A DNA stretch of 64,000 bases. Origin: Lachnospiraceae bacterium. Its GTDB lineage: Bacteria > Bacillota > Clostridia > Lachnospirales > Lachnospiraceae. The notes below the pieces were generated by a model. It did no database searches. It was not told the DNA's origin and was given only the letters and a program-made list of their open reading frames with translations. The position numbers were made by a program, and so were the translations under genes. The DNA is taken from positions 1 to 64,000 of the forward strand of contig JAAWEL010000064.1 in the NCBI GenBank assembly GCA_022794255.1, given 5' to 3'. Shown in pieces: positions 8,592 to 17,492 of the stretch (within the stretch, counting starts at the first letter, position 1; each line of letters opens with the position of its first letter).

Positions 8592-10742
8592 TTATTGTCC
8601 TGGCCCTGTGACCACGCCTCCGCCCGGAGAACTGCCTCCAGGACTCTGGCCGCCCATATCCATCGGCGATCCTCCGCTTCCTCCTGGTGATGAAGCTCCC
8701 GGAAAATTCTGATCTCCCCCAGGGCCGCTGTTATTCCCTGAAACGGTGGGATTCACCGGATTGGTGGTATTCCCGCCAGGTGATGGCGCAGGCTGCGGTG
8801 TGGGATTAACAGCCTGAGTGCTTCTGGTAGGCTCTGTGGTTCCCATGCCTCCCGGCCCTTCTAAGGACCCACGAGAAGGTTCAGTTCCCACCGGCCTTCC
8901 CGAAGGGTCTGTCTCGGCTGTGGTTGGTCGAACACTTGGCTGTTCATCCGTTCCGTTAGTCGGCCGAAGGCCTGGCCTGGTAGGATTCGCACTTGGTGTG
9001 CTCTCCCCCGGACGGATATTGTTTTCTTCTGTTTCAATTATATTGCCATTCTCATCCGTCTCTGGTTCCGTGGGACGAATACCCGGACGGTCAGACACAC
9101 TGCTCTCCAAAGGATCTCTGCCACCTGCAGTGCTTTTTCTGCGAACCAGCTCCCCGTCCTCATCCAGCGCCCAACCTATGGCAATTCCGTCCTCATCCGT
9201 CTCCTGCTCAACATAATCACCATCTGCATCTGTCTCCCGGGTAATTCTCTTTCTTACCTTCTTTCCATTGGAATTGAGTACATAAATATATTCATACCGG
9301 TCATCATCCTCTGCCTCTGTTGCCTTGGTTGTCTCTGCAGCTGCAGTCGTCTTGGGTGGCTGGATCACACCACCATCTGTATTCACACTCTTAACATAAT
9401 TCCCTTCCTTGTACATTCCCGAATCTGCTGCAATCTTTTTACTGATATTTTTCACAGTCTCAGAAGGAGCATAATCATCTGTGCCAAAGAGGAATTGATG
9501 AAGCTTAACCACATTAGTTTCAAGAGTCTGAGGAATAACGCAGGCACCCTTTTTCCCCATCTTCGCATCTCCCCGGGCCTCTGGAAATCCCATGGTTTCA
9601 CCCAAATGATATTTATTAATATTTTTCAGGCTGATATAAATATCATCCACCCACAAGCTGGTAGAAACCTGAGGAAACACCGTTCCCAACACCCGGTTTA
9701 AGGTATCAAAATCTGCTGTTTTGGCTTTCTCAAAGGCCAGCTTGATCACCTTTCTCTGGCGCTCTGTTCTGGCAAAATCCGTGTCCATTAAACGAAGCCG
9801 CCCGTAGGCCACCGCCTGAACGCCATCCAAATGATTCATCCCGGCATGACTTAAATGCGTGGAACCCACCCCTGTGGTTTTTGCTGTCTCCGTAATAAAA
9901 GAGTTGATATAGTAAAACTCTGCCTTACTCAGCTCTACATCCACACCACCTAAGATATTGATGGCATCTGCCACCGCCTTCCAGTTAAAGGTCACATAGT
10001 CTGTAATATTCAGATCCAGATTCCTGTTGAGCGCAGACATGGCCTGCTCCGGCCCTCCAAGAAAATATGCCTGGTTAAACTTATTGTAGGATCCCTCCTT
10101 GGATATATTTAGATAAGTGTCCCGAAACAGGGAAACCAGCTTAATTTCTCCAGTCTCCAGATTAATGTTACAGATAATATTTACGTCAGAATTGGTATCC
10201 TTATCAATGGTATTATCCCGGGCATCCACACCGAACACGGCAATGGTCCAGTACCCCTTTAACTTCTCCTTGGTAACTACATCCAGATCCTGATTCTCCA
10301 CCTGCTGCATATCAATCACCGGACGCTTTACCTGATTCATGAGCCTTACCATATAGCCATAACCGAAAATAAATATCAAGGCGAAGCATTCTGCTATAAT
10401 CATACCAATTATCCGGCGGCGCCTTCTCTTTCTGGCATTATCCTGTTCTCTCTGCTGAAAACTTCCCGCTGGCCTGACGCCACCGGCTGTCCGGGAACGG
10501 CCACCACCAGCTGTGCTGCCGGCCGCTGTCTGGACAGATGCCATCCGGCGCCCCGAATCGTATGCTCTTTCCTGGCCTCTCCCCCCTACCGGATGAACGG
10601 CAGCATCGTTCATCACCTTCAGACCGCCTGTCTGGCTGGCCGTTCCCGGTCGTTTTTCTGCTCCTGTCTGCCTTGCCATCCTGGGGTTTCTCCGGCTTTT
10701 GCGCTCCGGGCGCCTCAGTTCCTCATCATAATCTCGACTCAT
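8592..10742 (-). CDS. LCP (LytR-CpsA-Psr) family wall-polymer transferase
   Basis: LCP proteins transfer lipid-linked wall polymers (teichoic acids, capsules) to peptidoglycan outside the membrane. This 716-residue protein has a basic, low-complexity cytoplasmic head (1-108, ending in RKRRRRR), one membrane segment (about 111-131) and an LCP domain (about 165-400) with FGVDARD, LVSLFRDTYLNI, GGVDVEL, the YGRLR motif and the RTERQRKV motif. A tail of about 230 residues, rich in Pro, Thr, Gly, Ser and Glu, follows (about 480-716). The tail resembles a wall-spanning or mucin-like region and is longer than usual. It is the last gene of the polysaccharide locus, so it probably attaches that locus's product. 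Confidence 0.9.
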   Translation of the reverse strand: MSRDYDEELRRPERKSRRNPRMARQTGAEKRPGTASQTGGLKVMNDAAVHPVGGRGQERAYDSGRRMASVQTAAGSTAGGGRSRTAGGVRPAGSFQQREQDNARKRRRRRIIGMIIAECFALIFIFGYGYMVRLMNQVKRPVIDMQQVENQDLDVVTKEKLKGYWTIAVFGVDARDNTIDKDTNSDVNIICNINLETGEIKLVSLFRDTYLNISKEGSYNKFNQAYFLGGPEQAMSALNRNLDLNITDYVTFNWKAVADAINILGGVDVELSKAEFYYINSFITETAKTTGVGSTHLSHAGMNHLDGVQAVAYGRLRLMDTDFARTERQRKVIKLAFEKAKTADFDTLNRVLGTVFPQVSTSLWVDDIYISLKNINKYHLGETMGFPEARGDAKMGKKGACVIPQTLETNVVKLHQFLFGTDDYAPSETVKNISKKIAADSGMYKEGNYVKSVNTDGGVIQPPKTTAAAETTKATEAEDDDRYEYIYVLNSNGKKVRKRITRETDADGDYVEQETDEDGIAIGWALDEDGELVRRKSTAGGRDPLESSVSDRPGIRPTEPETDENGNIIETEENNIRPGESTPSANPTRPGLRPTNGTDEQPSVRPTTAETDPSGRPVGTEPSRGSLEGPGGMGTTEPTRSTQAVNPTPQPAPSPGGNTTNPVNPTVSGNNSGPGGDQNFPGASSPGGSGGSPMDMGGQSPGGSSPGGGVVTGPGQ

Positions 10743-10819
10743 GCACCATACCTCATCTTATTCATTGAATATCTGATCTTCTGAGCGTGTAAAACAAAAA
10801 CACAGATATCCTTCCCTGG

Positions 10820-12235
10820 TCAATAAGCATTTTTGTTAATAAAACCCTTAAAAACCGTCAGAAACAAAATTTTGAAATCTAATCCCAATGTCCAGTTTTC
10901 TATATAATACAGATCATGTTCGATTCGCTTCTCTATCGATGTGTCTCCCCGGTATCCGTTAATCTGGGCCCATCCGGTCATTCCGGGCCGTACCTGATGC
11001 TTAATCATATAACGGGGGATCTCTTCCTTAAACCGCTCCACAAAAAACGGTCTTTCCGGGCGCGGTCCCACCAGACTCATATTCCCCACCAGCACATTAA
11101 AAAGCTGAGGAAGCTCATCAATGCTGGTTTTGCGAATCAGTTTTCCCACCGGCGTCACTCTTGGATCATTGGGTGTGGTCCACTGGCCCTGCTCCTTATT
11201 CGGCGCCTGGACCTCCATGGAACGAAATTTATACATTTTAAAAGGCCGGTTGTGAAGGCCCACTCGCTCCTGGCTGTAAATCACTGGGCCTGGCGAGGTA
11301 AACTTGATCAAAATCCCTGTTATTATCATAACCGGGGAAAATAAAATCAAAGCGCCAATGGCTCCAAAAAAGTCCATAATGCGCTTGATTGTGGCGTTTA
11401 AAAGATCATTTAAGGGCACATGGCGAATATTGATCACCGGAAGTCCCTGGAGATCCTCCGTGTACGGCCTGGTGGGAATAAAACGATTATAATCCGGAAT
11501 AAACTTGGTGTGTACTCCGGACTTTTCACACTCTGCCACCATTTTTTCCAGGCCTGCATAGTCCTTAATGCTGAGGGTGATGGCAATCTCATCCAAAAGA
11601 TTCATATCCAGAATAGTCTTTAAGTTCTCAGTACTACCGATCACCCGCACGCCACGGTACTCATCTCCCCATGCTCTGTGATCATCTAAGATTCCTCTGA
11701 TCTGGTACCCCCATTCCGGATTGGCTCTCACCCGGTCAATATAGCTTTCTGCCGCCTTGCTGTATCCAATCAAAAGCACATGCTTCTGATTGTAGCCCTT
11801 AGAACGTATAGAGCGGAGGAAAATACGGATCAAATTCCTCTCCAGAGTCTCTGCACTGACATTGGTCACAAAGAAAAAAATCACCAGACGGCTGGAAAAA
11901 TGATGCGCAAAGGGATTTTTTCTACCCAGATACAGCACCATGCCAAACAGGAGAACTCCTATAATATTGGCCTTGCAAATATTGGCCAGCTCCTGTCTGC
12001 GTCCCTGCACCCGCTTTGGTGTAAACAGGTGAAAAACCGTATATAACAGCAGATAGACCGGCACAATGACCACCAGCGCTCCCAAATAGATCTCCGGGCG
12101 CAGCACCTCATTGGCGGCTCTGAACCATCCGCTGCCAATGGTGACATACCAGCTTAAAATATAAGCTGATGCAATCACTGCCCCATCAATCAGTACATGC
12201 AGGCGGTTCAATCTCTTTTGATTGTCTTTTATCAT
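10820..12235 (-). CDS. Initiating undecaprenyl-phosphate sugar phosphotransferase
   Basis: The 471-residue polyisoprenyl-phosphate hexose-1-phosphate transferase (WbaP/CpsE type) starts repeat-unit assembly by loading a sugar-phosphate onto undecaprenyl phosphate. It has four N-terminal membrane segments (about 14-125), a nucleotide-binding CoA-like domain (about 145-260) and the C-terminal catalytic domain with YKFRSM, KTSIDELPQL, VGPRPERP and RPGMTGWAQINGYRG. Start ATG at 12235 follows an AGGTAAG sequence. It lies 102 bases after the GT2 gene, with a possible internal promoter between them. The sugar specificity cannot be read from the sequence. Confidence 0.93.
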   Translation of the reverse strand: MIKDNQKRLNRLHVLIDGAVIASAYILSWYVTIGSGWFRAANEVLRPEIYLGALVVIVPVYLLLYTVFHLFTPKRVQGRRQELANICKANIIGVLLFGMVLYLGRKNPFAHHFSSRLVIFFFVTNVSAETLERNLIRIFLRSIRSKGYNQKHVLLIGYSKAAESYIDRVRANPEWGYQIRGILDDHRAWGDEYRGVRVIGSTENLKTILDMNLLDEIAITLSIKDYAGLEKMVAECEKSGVHTKFIPDYNRFIPTRPYTEDLQGLPVINIRHVPLNDLLNATIKRIMDFFGAIGALILFSPVMIITGILIKFTSPGPVIYSQERVGLHNRPFKMYKFRSMEVQAPNKEQGQWTTPNDPRVTPVGKLIRKTSIDELPQLFNVLVGNMSLVGPRPERPFFVERFKEEIPRYMIKHQVRPGMTGWAQINGYRGDTSIEKRIEHDLYYIENWTLGLDFKILFLTVFKGFINKNAY

Positions 12236-12297
12236 AACATCTTACCTGTACTTCCTGCCTGGAGACACTAGTGTATAAGGTGCCTCTGACGGTAACG

Positions 12298-12303
12298 ATT
12301 ATA
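12298..12303 (-). promoter_or_regulatory. Possible internal promoter (-10 box) of polysaccharide operon
   Basis: TATAAT on the minus strand lies about 60 bases upstream of the phosphotransferase gene. The -35 region is poor. It could give extra transcription of the initiating transferase and LCP genes. Confidence 0.35.
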
Positions 12304-12337
12304 CACGAATTTTTCTTATTGTACTATTAAATTTCTC

Positions 12338-13333
12338 TTAAATCTCCGGCTTTTCCAGCTTTTTACGAATATGGCGCCGGGAAAACTCATAGATATACAA
12401 GATAAAACCATACATCAACTCCCACTGGATTGCAAGATAATTATGGAGGTTTTCCCGGCGGTATGGTACCTTTTGTGTCCTGGAACAGGTCCGGATCCCC
12501 TCCCAAACTCCGAAGAAATAGTCTCTTCCAAAGCCAATTTTCTTAAAAAATCCATACTTCCCCACAATCCCCGCAAAAATAAAAGGACTGTTGATCAGAA
12601 ATTGTAAAAAGGGCATATTCTTATAATTCAGATAAACATTGTTTCGGGCCGCTAAACGGACCTTAAACCCATTGTACTTAGAACCGCTGGTGCCACTTCC
12701 TACATGGTACACCACAGCATCCGGACAGTACCGGTTATAGTATCCCGCAATTTTTGCCCGGTATCCCACATCAAGGTCCTCTAAGTAGGCAAAATGCATC
12801 TCATCAAAATAGCCGATTTTTTCAAACACCTGTCTCCTGTAGATCGCTGCCCCGGCACAGGCCGAAAAAACATGGCAGGGGCGGTTATAACGCCAGGTTT
12901 CCTGCCCCACCCCTCTTTGATACGCCCAGCCGATAATGCTGTACATGTCACCAGCGTCATCGATCAAATCCTGGTGGTACATCTGTATCATTTTAGGACT
13001 GACAGAAAAAATTTTCGGGGAAGCTTCAATAGCGTTTAAAAGTCTCTCCACATAGTCCGGCGCTGCCTTTGTGTCATTGTTGAGAAGAATCACATAAGGG
13101 GTGCCGGAAGCCCGGATCCCCACATTTACCGCCCCGGAAAAGCCTGTGTTTTCCGAAAGGAAGATGGCAGGCACCTGCTGCTCTTTGAGCCACTCCACAC
13201 TGCCATCTTTAGAGCCATTGTCCACCACCAGAATTTCAAAATCCTGCCTTGTCTGAACCGCCAATGCATCCACACAGTCCGGCAAAAATGAAAGCCCGTT
13301 ATAATTGGGAATAATCACTGTCACCTTTTTCAT
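12338..13333 (-). CDS. GT2 family glycosyltransferase (rhamnosyltransferase-like)
   Basis: The 331-residue GT-A glycosyltransferase starts with VTVIIPNYNGLSFLPDCVDAL, has a DNGSKDGS nucleotide-binding turn, ILLNNDTK as the DxD-like metal site and YLEDLDVGYR as the acidic catalytic region. The C-terminus is long and partly hydrophobic (about 240-315), suggesting membrane association. WbbL-type rhamnosyltransferases look like this, but the sugar is not determined. The ATG at 13333 is chosen because GGGAGGTATCTGAGCAA precedes it. A GTG at 13360 would give a GTGA overlap with the previous gene. Confidence 0.9.
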   Translation of the reverse strand: MKKVTVIIPNYNGLSFLPDCVDALAVQTRQDFEILVVDNGSKDGSVEWLKEQQVPAIFLSENTGFSGAVNVGIRASGTPYVILLNNDTKAAPDYVERLLNAIEASPKIFSVSPKMIQMYHQDLIDDAGDMYSIIGWAYQRGVGQETWRYNRPCHVFSACAGAAIYRRQVFEKIGYFDEMHFAYLEDLDVGYRAKIAGYYNRYCPDAVVYHVGSGTSGSKYNGFKVRLAARNNVYLNYKNMPFLQFLINSPFIFAGIVGKYGFFKKIGFGRDYFFGVWEGIRTCSRTQKVPYRRENLHNYLAIQWELMYGFILYIYEFSRRHIRKKLEKPEI

Positions 13334-13356
13334 TTGCTCAGATACCTCCCATCTGC

Positions 13357-15555
13357 TCACAGCTCAACATCCAGCTTGTAGGGTTCCCCGATCTTTTCCT
13401 TCAAAAGATCCCGGAGTGCAAAATTTGACTTGCGCAAGGTAAGATTGGGATTGTAGTAGGGGTCTCCCTTAGCCAGAATATCCGGCCACCGATTGGCAAA
13501 AATCCGGATCTCCCGATTAAACCGAGCCACTTTTTCCGGCGTATCCTCCAGACCACGAGATTTAGACTCGTAGTGATACATCAGAGCATAGGGGGCATAC
13601 ACCACCAAAAGCCCCCTGGCGCGCACCTTCATACAATAGTCAATATCATTAAAGGCCACTGCCAGCTCCTCTGTAAAGCCGCCTGCCTGAGAGAAAACCT
13701 CAGCTTTTGTCATCATACAGGCCGCTGTCACTGCACTGTAGTCCTGCGCGCACATGGCCCGGTGGAAATAACTGTTCTCTGCCTGGTGAAGGCCGATAAA
13801 AGTATGGCCTGCAATTCCCCCAAACCCCACCACTACACCGGCATGCTGGATGGTGTCGTCCTGGTATAAAAGTCTTGCTCCCACAGCACCCACATCCTCC
13901 CTCTGGCAAAAGCCCAGAAGTTCTTCGATCAGCCGGGGCTCGATAAGTTCTGTGTCATTGTTCAAAAACAGCAAGTACTCTCCCTTAGCCTGGGAGGCGC
14001 CGAAATTATTGATAGCTGAATAGTTAAATTCCCGTTCCCAGTATACTACCCTGACCTGAGGAAATTCCTTCTGAATCTCCTCGTAGTAAGCAAAAGTTTC
14101 CTTCGCCTTACTGTTGTTCTCAATAACAACAAATTCCAAGTTTTTGTAAGTTGCCTTTGCAAGAATTGATCGGATACAAAGATCCAAATCCTCTGTGTGG
14201 TCCTTGTTGGGAATCACCACAGACACCAAAGGCTCCCCTTTGATGCGAAAGGTAGTGTGGTAGATTCCATAATCCACTCCCTTTTCTACCTTGTCAGCCA
14301 AAATCCCGCACCGCTCATAATGAGCCATAATTGCCCGGGAGCCAGCCTCAAAAGCATACAGCTTACTCTCCGGATTGCTGGCAGTGGAGTCCTGATGACA
14401 GCGCCAGTGGTAAAGCACCTTAGGAATATGGTAAATCCCCTTTGCCGCCTCGCTGCACCGGAAAATAAAATCGTAATCCTGCGCCCCGTCAAACTCATGG
14501 CGAAAGCCTCCCACCTGTTCTAAAAGCGCTCTTTTCACAGTGAGAAGATGGCAGATATAATTGACGCTGGTCAAAAGATCCGGATTGAAATCTGGTTTGA
14601 AATGAGGGTCAAAGAGCGCGCCCCCATCCATGTCCAGCTTGTCCTCGTCCGAATAGATCATATCACATTCCGGATGGGAGGCAATGGCGGCGGCCACTTC
14701 ATAGAGAGCATACTCCGGCAGCGTATCATCATGGTCTGCCAGTATGATGTAATCCCCCTTAGCCATCTGTAGGGCAGCATTGGTATTCCCTGCTATCCCC
14801 CTGTTCTCCCCCAGATTCTGACAGTGGAAGCGGCCATCTCTCTTCTCATACCAGCTCATGACCCGTTCAACGATCTTTCCCTCTCCCTCAGGACTTCCGT
14901 TGGCCACACAGACCTCCCAGTTATCATAAGTCTGGGCCAGAATGGAGTCCATCATTTCCCGCAGATATTTTTCCGGAGTCTTGTAGGCTGGTATCACAAT
15001 GGAGAGAAGAGGCTGTACCGAAAGCTTTTCCTCTTTCTGTCTTTTTAGCTCCTCCTCGTCAGGCTTTGTTAAATCATACCACTCCTTATAATCATAATCA
15101 TTGTCTAATCCCTGAATTTTATGCTTAGATTTTAAGAGCAATGCCTTAATCCCATGCTTTTTTCCAAAATCCAAAGCCACCCGGACCGTCTCCATATTCA
15201 TCAGATCACGGATCTTTTCCATACGCTTGTAAGCCACACTGGCGCGCCTGGCAATCAGCTCTTCGTTAAACTTAATCCGAATGACTCTGCCGTCACAACG
15301 AATCAAAAGCCAATAGTTATGTCCCCGCTCATAAGGAAACTGAATATCAAATCCAAAATCCCGGTCATAGGTTTTCTTAAAATAAATCTGACTCACATCA
15401 TCCCGGCGGGTTGCCACATGGCGGAATTTCACCGGTTTCTTGTCCTGATTAAGCACCCGGAAGGCGGCTTTGGACTGAGGCGTTTTTCCCACCACCCAGC
15501 CGTTTAAGGTTATGGAGTTTTCACGGATTCTCACCACATCAATTTTATACTTCAT
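13357..15555 (-). CDS. Two-domain GT2 glycosyltransferase
   Basis: The 732-residue protein has an N-terminal domain of about 150 residues without recognised motifs, then two GT-A modules. The first (about 180-400) has LSIVIPAYKTPEKYL and MIYSDEDKLD; the second (about 440-680) has VSVVIPNKDHTEDLDLC, LLFLNNDTELI and FNDIDYCMKVR. Such tandem enzymes may add two sugars or polymerise a chain. The ATG at 15555 (MKYKIDVV) overlaps the end of the previous gene by 11 bases; a TTG at 15597 is a less likely start. It is the central gene of the glycosyltransferase trio. Confidence 0.88.
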   Translation of the reverse strand: MKYKIDVVRIRENSITLNGWVVGKTPQSKAAFRVLNQDKKPVKFRHVATRRDDVSQIYFKKTYDRDFGFDIQFPYERGHNYWLLIRCDGRVIRIKFNEELIARRASVAYKRMEKIRDLMNMETVRVALDFGKKHGIKALLLKSKHKIQGLDNDYDYKEWYDLTKPDEEELKRQKEEKLSVQPLLSIVIPAYKTPEKYLREMMDSILAQTYDNWEVCVANGSPEGEGKIVERVMSWYEKRDGRFHCQNLGENRGIAGNTNAALQMAKGDYIILADHDDTLPEYALYEVAAAIASHPECDMIYSDEDKLDMDGGALFDPHFKPDFNPDLLTSVNYICHLLTVKRALLEQVGGFRHEFDGAQDYDFIFRCSEAAKGIYHIPKVLYHWRCHQDSTASNPESKLYAFEAGSRAIMAHYERCGILADKVEKGVDYGIYHTTFRIKGEPLVSVVIPNKDHTEDLDLCIRSILAKATYKNLEFVVIENNSKAKETFAYYEEIQKEFPQVRVVYWEREFNYSAINNFGASQAKGEYLLFLNNDTELIEPRLIEELLGFCQREDVGAVGARLLYQDDTIQHAGVVVGFGGIAGHTFIGLHQAENSYFHRAMCAQDYSAVTAACMMTKAEVFSQAGGFTEELAVAFNDIDYCMKVRARGLLVVYAPYALMYHYESKSRGLEDTPEKVARFNREIRIFANRWPDILAKGDPYYNPNLTLRKSNFALRDLLKEKIGEPYKLDVEL

Positions 15556-16504
15556 CTGTCCCGGATTCCTTTTCAAAATTAAGTCGCTCTTCCTCAATTA
15601 CCAGAGGTCTCTTCATCACTCTTTGATTAATGGAAAGAACATATTCACCTACCATGCCGATAAAAAATATCTGCACAGACCCTAAAAACAACATTCCCAA
15701 CAGCATTGGCGCCATACCAGCCGGAAAACGATCCCACCAGATCAGCTTCATAATCAGATAGGCAAAAGCCACTATCAGGCTTACCCCACAGCTGACCGCC
15801 CCTAAAAAGGTTGCCAGGCGCAGGCCTGCCTTTGTATAGGAGGTAATACTAAGCATGGCCGCGTCATACAGCCGGTAAAAATTGTTGTGGGTTTTGCCTG
15901 CCCGCCGCTTCGGCTGCTCATAAGGAATTTCTTTCCGCTTATAGCCCAGCTCTGCCACAATCCCCCGAAGAAAGGGAGTGGGATCATCCAGTCTGCGCAA
16001 AACTTCAATAAACTCCCGGTCATAAAGGCCGGACCCGGTGAAATGTTCGATCTGATCCACCTCCGACAATTTGCGTATCAGCTTATAGTAGCAACTGCGC
16101 AGCCAGTACATAACTGGGTTTTCCTTGCTGCTGGTCTTGATGCCAATGACAATCTTGTACCCCTCCTCCCATGCCTTTACATACTTAGGAATCAGCTCCA
16201 CCGGATCCTGGAAGTCCGCCACCATGGCAATCACACAGTCACCTGTCACCTGCAAGAGCCCGTGATAAGGGGAATTGAACTGACCAAAATTCCTGGCATT
16301 AAAGATGGCCTTGATTTTCGGATTCTCGTTACACATCCGGCGCAGAATCGCACGGGTTTTGTCCTGAGAATCATTGTCAATAAAAACCAACTCATAATCA
16401 TACTGGGGAAGCTCCAGGCCTAAGAGTTCAATCACAGCCTGAGAAATCGGCTCCACATTCTCTTCTTCATTATAACAAGGTATCAGTATACTGATTGTTT
16501 TCAT
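15545..16504 (-). CDS. DPM1/GtrB-type membrane glycosyltransferase
   Basis: The 319-residue GT2 enzyme starts MKTISILIPCYNEEENV. It carries FIDNDSQDKT and MVADFQDPVELIP (the DxD-type site), IEHFTGSGLYDREF, and two C-terminal membrane helices (about 230-255 and 265-290). GtrB/ArnC-type enzymes move a sugar from a nucleotide donor to polyprenyl phosphate. The ATG at 16504 is strongly supported by GGGGAGGATGGA; the longer open frame upstream of it is not used. It would supply a lipid-linked sugar donor or modify the polymer in this locus. Confidence 0.9.
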   Translation of the reverse strand: MKTISILIPCYNEEENVEPISQAVIELLGLELPQYDYELVFIDNDSQDKTRAILRRMCNENPKIKAIFNARNFGQFNSPYHGLLQVTGDCVIAMVADFQDPVELIPKYVKAWEEGYKIVIGIKTSSKENPVMYWLRSCYYKLIRKLSEVDQIEHFTGSGLYDREFIEVLRRLDDPTPFLRGIVAELGYKRKEIPYEQPKRRAGKTHNNFYRLYDAAMLSITSYTKAGLRLATFLGAVSCGVSLIVAFAYLIMKLIWWDRFPAGMAPMLLGMLFLGSVQIFFIGMVGEYVLSINQRVMKRPLVIEEERLNFEKESGTDEV

Positions 16505-16548
16505 TCCATCCTCCCCGCCGCAAACCTGCGGATTATAGTCTAATCCTT

Positions 16549-17487
16549 TTACAGCCCTTGTTCCAGCATTTTCCTTATTCCCTGGGAAAAGGATATTTGC
16601 TCTGCCCAGATATGGTCTGTCAGCTCCTGCAGCATCTGTACTGCAGGGCAGATAGACAAAGCCCCCTCCCTGGCCTGGACAAAGGTACCATACTCTAAGC
16701 ATCCCCTGTTTTCACACAATTCATGAATCTCCTCCACAAAGGATCTTAAAGGACGGGTATCTTTGCTGGCCACATTGACTATATGAATCTGGCCTTTCCT
16801 TTTGTCACTATGCTTATAAAGCTCCACCACTGCCTTGGCTGCATCTGAAATTTCCATAAAGTTCCACTGGTGACGGCAGGCACTTAAAGAAACCGTCTTT
16901 CCCTGCGGCAGATCCCGAACCAGTGTGGAAATAATCGACCATGGATGGTCCCCCTTACCATATACACTAAAGAACCGCAGATGATAAAAGGTCATTCCCC
17001 AAACCTCGCACAGTTCCTTGGACTGACGGTAAAATTCCAGCTTAGCCTTTCCATATTCATTGACCGGATGGCACTCCCTCTTCTCCTCCATAATGCCATC
17101 CTCCATGATTCCGTACTCCACCCGGGAACCGGCATCCATGAAAATCTCACACCCCAGTTCTCTGGCCGCCCTCAGGCATTCCAGAGAAGCATCCACATTG
17201 GCCTTCTGGACAGCGGGAGAATCGATCTCCTCCCGGTTTACACCGCTCCATGCAAAATGCAAAAACCCGTCTGCCCGCCCCACAGCCTTAAGACAGACTC
17301 CTGCCTCTTTCAGAGACCCCAAAAGGACATGCATTCTCTCATGAACCGGAACCTGACTTTTGTTTGCCGAAAGGGGCCGAACCAGTCCGTACACCTCTGC
17401 CCCCTCCTCCAGCAAAAGTCTGGCCACATGGCTGCCGATAAACCCGCTAACCCCGGTCATCACAATCCGCTTTCCCTTTAATTCCAT
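16549..17487 (-). CDS. NAD-dependent epimerase/dehydratase (extended SDR), copy 1
   Basis: The 312-residue extended SDR has the Rossmann motif TGVSGFIGSHVA at its N-terminus, GSRVEYGI and the catalytic EYGKAKLEF (Y-x3-K), plus FFSVYGKGDHPW. Enzymes of this family reduce, dehydrate or epimerise nucleotide sugars. It is clearly paralogous to the SDR at 18658-19593, sharing E-Y-G-I, E-Y-G-K-A-K, Y-G-x-G-D-H-P-W and W-N-F, and the pair flanks a C-methyltransferase. The ATG at 17487 was chosen; a GTG at 17496 overlapping the upstream stop is equally possible. Confidence 0.87.
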   Translation of the reverse strand: MELKGKRIVMTGVSGFIGSHVARLLLEEGAEVYGLVRPLSANKSQVPVHERMHVLLGSLKEAGVCLKAVGRADGFLHFAWSGVNREEIDSPAVQKANVDASLECLRAARELGCEIFMDAGSRVEYGIMEDGIMEEKRECHPVNEYGKAKLEFYRQSKELCEVWGMTFYHLRFFSVYGKGDHPWSIISTLVRDLPQGKTVSLSACRHQWNFMEISDAAKAVVELYKHSDKRKGQIHIVNVASKDTRPLRSFVEEIHELCENRGCLEYGTFVQAREGALSICPAVQMLQELTDHIWAEQISFSQGIRKMLEQGL

Positions 17488-17492
17488 CTGTC

